From: Candidatus Woesearchaeota archaeon
GTDB lineage: Archaea; Nanobdellota; Nanobdellia; Woesearchaeales; GW2011-AR15
NCBI GenBank assembly: GCA_023701075.1
Contig: JAMPXQ010000072.1
Coordinates: 1 to 7,086, forward strand
Reading direction: 5' to 3'
Length of the DNA stretch: 7,086 nt
The notes under the pieces were generated by a model. The model had not been told where the DNA came from. It searched no databases and saw nothing but the letters and a program-made list of their open reading frames with translations. Shown here in pieces: positions 1-4,164 of the stretch (the first letter of the stretch is position 1; every line of letters begins with the position of its first letter). The position numbers and the translations under genes are program-made.

Positions 1-162
1 GAAGTGAAAACACCCTAATGAGCGAAGCGAATGGGTGTAAGAACGAAGTGAAAACACCCTAATGAGCGAAGCGAATGGGTGTAAGAACGAAGTGAAAACA
101 CCCTAATGAGCGAAGCGAATGGGTGTAAGAACGAAGTGAAAACACCCTAATGAGCGAAGCGA
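1..162. repeat. Tandem array A, 44-bp period, about 3.7 copies
   Basis: Copies begin at 1, 45, 89 and 133. The first three are identical over 44 bp, and the fourth changes into a different module after GGGT near 163-168. Each unit is two related halves: GAGCGAAGCGAA followed by TGGGTGTAA, and GAACGAAGTGAA followed by AACACCCTAAT. The hexamers ACACCC and GGGTGT are inverted repeats, so every hexamer can pair with a neighbour on either side. The period is not a multiple of three and no reading frame runs through it. The window opens at a unit boundary, so the array may continue to the left. There are no spacers, so it is not a CRISPR array. Its function is unknown. Confidence 0.95.
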
Positions 163-211
163 ATGGGTACAGGAAAGAAGTGACTGTATGTTCAAATCCG
201 AGAAGGTATGT
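163..211 (-). repeat. Trailer module A between array and tRNA-Ser(CGA)
   Basis: About 47 nt, nearly identical to 508-554; the few differences lie near 174-178. On the minus strand this is the 3' trailer of the upstream tRNA gene. It includes CGGATTTGAAC (minus strand, 190-200), an exact 11-nt complement of the T-arm sequence GTTCAAATCCG in both tRNAs of the window. A role in folding or processing is inference. Confidence 0.8.
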
Positions 212-213
212 AC

Positions 214-219
214 AAAAAA
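214..219 (-). terminator. T6 run after tRNA-Ser(CGA)
   Basis: Six consecutive T on the minus strand, 9 to 15 nt beyond the tRNA discriminator base. Oligo-T tracts without a hairpin commonly end archaeal tRNA transcripts. If termination is efficient, the trailer module and the array beyond it are mostly not transcribed from this tRNA. Confidence 0.55.
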
Positions 220-228
220 TATGAAACA

Positions 229-327
229 CGCCAAGACCCGGATTTGAACCGGGAATCCCGTGAGGGAGCAGTTCGCTCTAGTTGATATATTCGAGACTGC
301 CGCAATACCGGATTATGCGATCTTGGC
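229..327 (-). tRNA. tRNA-Ser(CGA) with 16-nt intron
   Basis: Decodes UCG. The minus strand gives a seven-pair acceptor stem GCCAAGA/TCTTGGC, a D arm closed by GCA/TGC, an anticodon stem GCAGT/ACTGC, a class II variable arm (CCC/GGG), a T arm CCCGG-TTCAAAT-CCGGG and discriminator G73, as serine tRNAs have. The anticodon stem encloses 23 nt rather than 7. Removing TATATCAACTAGAGCG (274-289), placed after position 37, leaves the normal loop CTCGAAA with anticodon CGA at 291-293 and an 83-nt tRNA. CCA is not encoded. The variable and T arms match tRNA-Ser(GGA) exactly, so the two genes are paralogues. A TATA-like TTTAATAA lies at 360-367. Confidence 0.96.
274..289 (-). other. tRNA-Ser(CGA) intron at position 37/38
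   Basis: The 16-nt insert sits at the canonical archaeal intron site between nucleotides 37 and 38. Loop bases CTC (32-34) can pair with GAG near the intron 3' end. This leaves 3-nt bulges AAT and CGA across the two splice sites, which resembles the bulge-helix-bulge recognised by the tRNA splicing endonuclease. The fourth central pair would be a G-A mismatch and the inner helix is very weak, so the motif is relaxed. Confidence 0.85.
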
Positions 328-359
328 TTTTTCTATCAGGATGTAAAAATCAGTGATTC

Positions 360-367
360 TTATTAAA
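360..367 (-). promoter_or_regulatory. TATA-like box for tRNA-Ser(CGA)
   Basis: TTTAATAA on the minus strand, 33-40 nt before the first tRNA base. This suits an archaeal promoter that leaves a short 5' leader for RNase P. It is the best AT-rich candidate in the 50-nt spacer, but it is weak. Confidence 0.4.
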
Positions 368-376
368 TGTTATGAG

Positions 377-399
377 AAAAATACGCTACAGCCCGGATT
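377..399 (-). pseudogene. 3'-end fragment of tRNA-Ser(GGA) with flank
   Basis: Positions 377-399 match 571-593 at 22 of 23 bases in the same orientation, 194 bp apart. The match covers the last 16 nt of tRNA-Ser(GGA) (acceptor 3' strand, discriminator and start of the T arm) plus 7 nt of the flank with part of its T run. The one difference, at 387, would break the third acceptor pair. The next bases, CCCTAGTGAG, resemble the tRNA variable arm (CCCGTGAG) with the T loop deleted, so this may be an internally deleted tRNA-Ser. It could instead be the far attachment repeat of a small element inserted at the tRNA 3' end. Confidence 0.75.
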
Positions 400-507
400 C
401 CCTAGTGAGCGAAGCGAATGGGTGTAAGAACGAAGTGAAAACACCCTAGTGAGCGAAGCGAATGGGTGTAAGAACGAAGTGAAAACACCCTAGTGAGCGA
501 AGCGAAT
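400..507. repeat. Tandem array B, 44-bp period, about 2.5 copies
   Basis: Same unit as the array at 1-162. There is a partial copy at 400-431, a full copy at 432-475, and a copy from 476 that changes into the trailer module after GGGT. Every copy here reads CCCTAGTGAG where every copy in the first array reads CCCTAATGAG, so each array is internally uniform but differs from the other. The same ACACCC/GGGTGT inverted hexamers are present. It is noncoding. Confidence 0.95.
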
Positions 508-554
508 GGGTACAGGAACAAAGTGACTGTATGTTCAAATCCGAGAAGGTATGT
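508..554 (-). repeat. Trailer module B between array and tRNA-Ser(GGA)
   Basis: Second copy of the module at 163-211, beginning GGGTACAGGAAC. On the minus strand it carries the same 11-nt complement of the T arm (533-543). It lies 24 nt beyond the tRNA 3' end, against 18 nt in the other locus. Module and tRNA therefore keep the same order and orientation in both copies. Confidence 0.8.
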
Positions 555-568
555 GTTACAAAATCATT

Positions 569-575
569 AAAAAAA
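569..575 (-). terminator. T7 run after tRNA-Ser(GGA)
   Basis: Seven T on the minus strand, starting 3 nt after the discriminator base, fit a typical archaeal oligo-T tRNA terminator. Five of these T are also kept in the duplicated fragment at 377-399. Confidence 0.6.
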
Positions 576-577
576 TA

Positions 578-660
578 CGCCACAGCCCGGATTTGAACCG
601 GGAATCCCGTGAGGGACAAGCTTTCCAGGCTTGCGCAGTACCGGATTGTGCCACCGTGGC
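578..660 (-). tRNA. tRNA-Ser(GGA)
   Basis: Decodes UCU/UCC. The minus strand gives the acceptor stem GCCACGG/CTGTGGC (one G-T pair), a D arm GCA/TGC, the anticodon stem CAAGC/GCTTG with loop CTGGAAA (anticodon GGA at 624-626), a class II variable arm (CCC/GGG), a T arm CCCGG-TTCAAAT-CCGGG and discriminator G. Length is 83 nt, with no intron and no encoded CCA. It lies 54 nt after the stop of the membrane protein gene on the same strand, so readthrough from that gene is possible. A TATA-like TTAAAA at 687-692 could also drive it alone. Confidence 0.97.
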
Positions 661-714
661 ATTATCCTATGCAGAAACACACTTTGTTTTTAATCTTTTC
701 CACTGAGAAGATAC

Positions 715-1308
715 TTAGAAGAGCACTGCGATATTGTATAATATTATCATGAATGTCGGAAGCAGGATGAGATGAGTGAATACTGATGATAATGTCTGGA
801 TGGTATTCTCCATAGGGTTTCCCATCATGGCTCCAAGCACGAAGAACAGTCCGTCCCTGATAATCAGTCCAAGATAATATGCTCCTGCAAATGCCATTCC
901 ATGGCTCTCTAAGAAAAACCCTAGGAATGCAGCTACCCCATTTAGGAGCAGATGAAGCATCACGAATTGCGATATAGAATAATATGTCGCCCACATGTAA
1001 GCTCCCAGAATGACACCATAAAAGACTCCAGCTGGCCAGCCGAACAGGTAGCCGATGAAAAATGCACAAGGAGCAATGACTTCTAGGTTTGCGTTAGGGA
1101 TTATCCTTGTGAGCTTTATCGAGAATGTTCCGGCAGGGACAAGGATAGCGACAAAAAGGACGGTCTTTATCAGGTCTGAAAATATGAGGTAAGAGAGGAA
1201 AATCAGGACAGCGATAAGCGCGTTCCTTAAAGTCAGGTGCTTCTTGACGCCAGTGAAGATGACCTTCTTTGGCTCTTTATCAGCACTAAGAGAATTGATT
1301 ACTCCCAT
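715..1308 (-). CDS. Multi-pass integral membrane protein, unknown function
   Basis: I do not recognise a definite family. The 197-residue product has a short basic, probably cytoplasmic N-terminus (residues 1-28) and then six or seven hydrophobic segments: about 29-45, 48-66, 75-92, 93-110, 114-133, 140-162 and 173-196. The Gly/Ala-rich helices, with GYLFGWPAGVFYG in the middle, and the size of about 200 residues resemble the fold of ECF-transporter substrate-binding (S) subunits or MreD-like proteins. No energising subunits are nearby, so that is only an inference from topology. The ATG at 1308 is chosen because a TATA box (TTTATATA, 1331-1338) is centred about 26 nt upstream, which predicts a leaderless mRNA. 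The gene is divergent from arvA across a 68-80 bp spacer and ends 54 nt before tRNA-Ser(GGA). Confidence 0.85.
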   Translation of the reverse strand: MGVINSLSADKEPKKVIFTGVKKHLTLRNALIAVLIFLSYLIFSDLIKTVLFVAILVPAGTFSIKLTRIIPNANLEVIAPCAFFIGYLFGWPAGVFYGVILGAYMWATYYSISQFVMLHLLLNGVAAFLGFFLESHGMAFAGAYYLGLIIRDGLFFVLGAMMGNPMENTIQTLSSVFTHLILLPTFMIILYNIAVLF

Positions 1309-1330
1309 AGCAGCGGTAAGATAGCATTTC

Positions 1331-1338
1331 TATATAAA
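1331..1338 (-). promoter_or_regulatory. TATA box for the membrane protein gene
   Basis: TTTATATA on the minus strand, with an A-rich stretch upstream that could serve as BRE. Its centre is about 26 nt from the ATG at 1308, the usual archaeal TATA-to-start distance, so transcription probably begins at or next to the start codon. Confidence 0.7.
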
Positions 1339-1358
1339 TTTTACTGAAAACAAAAAGC

Positions 1359-1366
1359 TTTTATAC
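1359..1366 (+). promoter_or_regulatory. TATA box for arvABC
   Basis: TTTTATAC preceded by AAAAAGC. Its centre lies about 26 nt before position 1389, so the initiation site falls close to the second in-frame ATG of arvA. It lies back to back with the minus-strand box at 1331-1338. Confidence 0.65.
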
Positions 1367-1388
1367 TTTCAAAAATATGAGGATAAGT

Positions 1389-2018
1389 ATGATAGAAATT
1401 CTAAAAAGGTTCTTCAATACATTCTTTAGGTCACTATTCAAAGGCAAGAAGCAAGTGAAGCTTGGTCTTTATGGGCCGCCTAATGGCGGGAAGACAACGC
1501 TTGCCAACAGGATCTGCCAGGATTGGCTCGGTGAAGACATGGGCAAGGTCTCTCCTATAGCTCATGAGACCAGGGAGATTCAGATAAAAGAGCAGATAAC
1601 CATAAAATCCAAGGGAAAAGAGCTCAGTTTCAACCTTGTCGATACACCAGGAATTGCAACCAAGGTGGATTATGAAGATTTCCTAAAGCATGGCATGCAG
1701 GAAGGAGAAGCTAAACAGAGAGCCAAAGAAGCCACAAAAGGCATAATCGATTCCATCAAATGGCTTGATGACATGGATACAGTCATCGTCGTGATAGATG
1801 CCACAAAAGATCCATTTTCCCAGGTAAATATAACCATCATAGGCAATCTTCAGGCGAGAAACATCCCTGTCCTGATTGTCGCAAACAAGATAGATCTGAA
1901 ACGCGCAGACAAAAAAAAGATAGAGGCAGCTTTCCCACAGTATAAGGTTGTCGGGATATCTGCAAAATACGGCACAAATTTTGATGAGTTCTATGATGAG
2001 CTTATCAAGATGGCATAA
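1389..2018 (+). CDS. arvA: Era-like small GTPase, ArvA (vesiculating GTPase) family
   Basis: Predicted membrane-associated GTPase. From the chosen start (209 aa) the G motifs are P-loop GPPNGGKT at 29-36, a probable switch I Thr in HETR (61), DTPG at 85-88, NKID at 166-169 and SAK at 191-193, all intact. Residues 1-21 form a strongly amphipathic basic/aromatic helix (Leu, Ile and Phe at 4, 5, 8, 9, 12, 13, 16, 17; Lys/Arg between), suited to binding membrane. The family sits beside DUF2073 and zinc-ribbon genes in many archaea. In Haloferax the GTPase has been reported to drive extracellular vesicle formation. The first in-frame ATG is at 1377, but the ATG at 1389 has GAGG six nt upstream and lies about 26 nt from the TATA box, so it is preferred. 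The gene is followed by arvB after 14 nt. A vesicle role in this organism is inference. Confidence 0.92.
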   Translation: MIEILKRFFNTFFRSLFKGKKQVKLGLYGPPNGGKTTLANRICQDWLGEDMGKVSPIAHETREIQIKEQITIKSKGKELSFNLVDTPGIATKVDYEDFLKHGMQEGEAKQRAKEATKGIIDSIKWLDDMDTVIVVIDATKDPFSQVNITIIGNLQARNIPVLIVANKIDLKRADKKKIEAAFPQYKVVGISAKYGTNFDEFYDELIKMA

Positions 2019-2022
2019 AAAA

Positions 2023-2027
2023 GAGGT
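2023..2027 (+). promoter_or_regulatory. Shine-Dalgarno site of arvB
   Basis: GAGGT ends 5 nt before the arvB ATG at 2033 and lies in the 14-nt gap after the arvA stop. This supports an operon with re-initiation. Confidence 0.75.
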
Positions 2028-2032
2028 AAAAA

Positions 2033-2425
2033 ATGCTGACATTACAGTTCATTCCATATAGCCAGATTAGCAGTCTTGGCCCAGAAGAGCGGATAAAAAA
2101 GATACTGTCCTTGGTTAAACAGGAGAAGATAATCCTTCTTGAAGGAAGGCTAAAGCAGCAGGAAGAGGCTGATCTCATCCAGAAGACCATGGAAGACATA
2201 GACAGCAAGTTCACAGGGATTGAACTCAGCGTCATCGAACCTGATGAGAAAGATACAAGCGTCTATAACAGGGCAAGGAAATTCCTTGCGAAAGTGCTTT
2301 TGGGAGACAGGCAGGGTTTCACTGTCGTCGGTCCGGCAAACATAATCAAAGAGATAAAGAAGGATCCAGAGAAGATACAGCTGCTCATGAAAGAGACAAA
2401 GACAGGATCAAAGAAGAAAAAATAA
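2033..2425 (+). CDS. arvB: DUF2073 protein, ArvB/OapB family
   Basis: 130-aa soluble protein matching DUF2073 along its length. An N-terminal beta segment is followed by an EERIKKILSLV helix, the IILLEGRLKQQEEADLI stretch (about 33-49), the family hallmark FTGIEL (60-65), a helix at about 77-90, and TVVGPANIIKEIKKDPEK (about 97-114). The tail is very lysine-rich (GSKKKK) and may bind membrane or nucleic acid. The family has no known enzymatic activity. It is nearly always encoded next to the Era-like GTPase and the zinc-ribbon protein, so a partner or regulator of ArvA is the natural inference. The start is fixed by GAGGT 5 nt upstream. It is followed by an unusually long 141-nt gap before arvC, which holds repeats and a hairpin. 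Confidence 0.9.
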   Translation: MLTLQFIPYSQISSLGPEERIKKILSLVKQEKIILLEGRLKQQEEADLIQKTMEDIDSKFTGIELSVIEPDEKDTSVYNRARKFLAKVLLGDRQGFTVVGPANIIKEIKKDPEKIQLLMKETKTGSKKKK

Positions 2426-2457
2426 TCGCGAATAATAATTATCAATAATATCACTTG

Positions 2458-2482
2458 GGAGAACAAGACTATGCCACATCAA
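2458..2482 (+). repeat. Upstream copy of the arvC ribosome-binding site and start
   Basis: Matches 2554-2578 at 24 of 25 bases, offset 96 bp. It includes GGAG, the same 9-nt spacing, and an ATG followed by codons for Pro-His-Gln. In this copy the frame reads MPHQQGF and stops at 2492-2494, so it encodes at most a 7-residue peptide. It is best read as the former or duplicated 5' end of arvC, separated from the gene by the intervening 71 bp. A translated leader peptide cannot be excluded. Confidence 0.85.
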
Positions 2483-2505
2483 CAAGGCTTTTAAAAAAAG
2501 CCTTG
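2483..2505 (+). repeat. Perfect 10-bp hairpin in the arvB-arvC gap
   Basis: CAAGGCTTTT (2483-2492) and AAAAGCCTTG (2496-2505) are exact inverted repeats around a 3-nt loop. No T tract follows on either strand, so it does not look like an intrinsic terminator. It begins directly after the upstream copy of the arvC start, as the end of an inserted palindromic element might. Confidence 0.8.
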
Positions 2506-2528
2506 TGGGTAAAACAAGGAAAGGACTG

Positions 2529-2546
2529 ATTCGCTTGGCTCATCAG
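2529..2546 (-). repeat. Degenerate dispersed copy of the 44-bp array core
   Basis: The plus strand ATTCGCTTGGCTCATCAG matches the reverse complement of the array core ATTCGCTTCGCTCATTAG at 16 of 18 bases. It lies inside the 71-bp insert ahead of arvC, about 2 kb from the arrays. It is also partly palindromic (CTGAT 2526-2530 with ATCAG 2542-2546). It suggests that the array sequence belongs to a dispersed repeat family. Confidence 0.6.
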
Positions 2547-2566
2547 CCCAAATGGAGAACAAGACT

Positions 2567-2947
2567 ATGCCACACCAATGCGTCAGATGCGGAAAACTGT
2601 ATGATGATGGGAGCAATGTCATCCTATCAGGCTGTGAATGCGGCGCAAAGCTGTTCTTTTTTGTGAGGAAAGAAAAGCTTGAAGCGATGAAAAAGGTCCA
2701 GGTGAATCTTTCAACAGAACAAAAGATCCAGATAGAGAAAGATGTCTTGGAACTTGCAGGTGCTGAGGAGTCTCATGAACATGCGGTCATACTTGATTTT
2801 GAGTCGATACGGATTACAGAACCAGGCAAATATGAACTAGACTTGGTCAATCTTTTCGGAAAGAATCCTCTTGTCTATAAACTTGAAGAGGGAAAGTATA
2901 TTATCGATCTCTCTGCAACATTCAAGCAAAAATCTAATTTGCCATGA
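2567..2947 (+). CDS. arvC: Zinc-ribbon protein, ArvC/OapC family
   Basis: 126-aa protein of the archaeal zinc-ribbon family typically beginning MPHxC. Cys5 and Cys8 (CVRC) and Cys23 and Cys25 (GCECG) form the metal site. The second knuckle is CxC where CxxC would be expected. A charged, probably helical linker (about 35-75) leads to the conserved C-terminal domain: DFESIRITEPGKYELDL (about 78-94), then GKYIIDLSATF near the end. The ATG at 2567 is preferred over 2552 because it gives the family N-terminus and has GGAG nine nt upstream; nothing like a ribosome site precedes 2552. It is presumably the third partner of the ArvA GTPase system, with no known enzymatic activity. Its 3' end overlaps the convergent flavoprotein gene by 14 bp. 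Confidence 0.9.
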   Translation: MPHQCVRCGKLYDDGSNVILSGCECGAKLFFFVRKEKLEAMKKVQVNLSTEQKIQIEKDVLELAGAEESHEHAVILDFESIRITEPGKYELDLVNLFGKNPLVYKLEEGKYIIDLSATFKQKSNLP

Positions 2948-4163
2948 TCCTTGACATTATCTTTAGTCCTATATCCATTAGTTTCCATGGAAGACCTGCA
3001 TGGAAAGGATTCCCGTTCCTATACCTAAACGGCAGATATACGCCAAGCATCCATTTCCCAAGCCGCCATATCTTAGATGTGCCGACCCTGTAGCTTGCAA
3101 TCTTTGATTCATCCACTTCAGGATGGCTGTCCACTACTTTCAGAGGGACCTGCGCGAATGTCGCCTTGTCAAACTGTTCCATGACGCACATGCTTGTTGC
3201 GCTGAATACGAATCTAGGCTCTTTTTTCAATATCTTTGAGGATAGATGCTCTGCAGCGGCATTTGCTTCAAGAAGCGCCAGGTATGCCTGTTTTATAGGG
3301 AAATTGCCTGCATCTCCGACAACGTAGATCTCCGGATGCTTCTTGACCTGCCTTGTCTCAAAATCACAATCTATGAATCCCTGCGCATCACACGGCAATC
3401 CTTTGAAATGCACAGCAGCTTCATAAGGCGGGAAAGTTATCAATATATCATATTCTATCTCTTCACCATTCTCATAATATATCTTCTTTTCATCGATGCT
3501 TTTCACATAGTATCCTTTATGACCTTTTATATGACGCTCTTCAAACTCATCTTCAACAACCTTATTGAGCCTTGGCCCGAATGCCTGGATATAGCCGGAT
3601 TCATATGTAGTATAGATTATCTCAGCGTATCTCCTTGATTTCTTCTTCCATAGCCAGGAATCAAGCATCATTGCCATCTCATATAATGGGCCGGAGCATC
3701 TGTTCTTTGGAGGGACCAAGAACACTACTTTCTTCTTTTTCTCCTCGCTTATAATCTCAAAGAACGAGTTCCTGAGTTCCAGCATCTCTATAGGTGTCCA
3801 TACCTTATGGCTGAATTCCTTGAGTCCAGGTATATCAGATTCGCTCATACCTGCGCCGGTAGAGATTATGAGATAATCATAGCCTAATTCTACTTCTCCT
3901 TTGACAATCTTTTTTTTCGTATCTATCTCTGTGACCTTTGACTTTACAAAACTGATGTTCTTTTTCCTGCAGGCTTTCTCCAGATCAATCTTGAGGTCTT
4001 CAGGATTGGAGCCGAATGGCACATAGATGAGATTAGGCTTGAAAAGGAAATAAGGCTTATCAGAGACCAATGTTATCTCTGCATCTTTCTTCAGCCTCAT
4101 CCTGAGATAGAATGCTGATTCAAGACCTCCAAACCCTCCGCCTATCACTACAATCTTTGCCAC
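2934..4163 (-). CDS. FAD-dependent oxidoreductase, sulfide:quinone oxidoreductase-like
   Basis: 409-aa two-dinucleotide-fold flavoprotein, of usual length for SQR and type II NADH dehydrogenases. It has the FAD Rossmann motif GGGFGG (8-13), STGA (101-104) and the second FAD motif VGDAGN (282-287). Cys156 (NRCSGP) and Cys326 (SMCVMEQ) fall where SQR enzymes carry their redox cysteine pair; the third, more variable SQR cysteine near 125 is absent. The C-terminal 40 residues are aromatic and amphipathic, as in SQR membrane anchors. Likely reaction: transfer of electrons from sulfide/persulfide or NAD(P)H to a membrane acceptor. The substrate is not certain. The GTG at 4163 is chosen (MAKIVVIGGG) because AGGTGA lies 5 nt upstream; a GTG at 4172 is the alternative. 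The gene starts one base after the ATPase stop (TGA-T-GTG), so translation is probably coupled. Confidence 0.85.
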   Translation of the reverse strand: MAKIVVIGGGFGGLESAFYLRMRLKKDAEITLVSDKPYFLFKPNLIYVPFGSNPEDLKIDLEKACRKKNISFVKSKVTEIDTKKKIVKGEVELGYDYLIISTGAGMSESDIPGLKEFSHKVWTPIEMLELRNSFFEIISEEKKKKVVFLVPPKNRCSGPLYEMAMMLDSWLWKKKSRRYAEIIYTTYESGYIQAFGPRLNKVVEDEFEERHIKGHKGYYVKSIDEKKIYYENGEEIEYDILITFPPYEAAVHFKGLPCDAQGFIDCDFETRQVKKHPEIYVVGDAGNFPIKQAYLALLEANAAAEHLSSKILKKEPRFVFSATSMCVMEQFDKATFAQVPLKVVDSHPEVDESKIASYRVGTSKIWRLGKWMLGVYLPFRYRNGNPFHAGLPWKLMDIGLKIMSRIMAN

Positions 4164-4164
4164 A

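Noticed and set aside
1..507. Possible CRISPR array
   Set aside because: The units are contiguous and identical with no unique spacers, and there are no cas genes in the window.
662..1069. Second minus-strand frame overlapping the membrane protein
   Set aside because: It overlaps the membrane protein in another frame, runs into the tRNA leader, has no promoter or ribosome site, and its composition is not protein-like.
2483..2505. Intrinsic terminator between arvB and arvC
   Set aside because: The hairpin is strong, but no T tract follows on either strand and its loop is A-rich; archaeal termination depends mainly on T runs.
2552..2566. ATG at 2552 as the arvC start
   Set aside because: No ribosome site precedes it, and the ATG at 2567 gives the family N-terminus MPHxC with GGAG at proper spacing.
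2934..4163. Classical type II NADH dehydrogenase
   Set aside because: The two cysteines in SQR positions and the NRCSGP context fit SQR-like enzymes better, although NAD(P)H use is not excluded.
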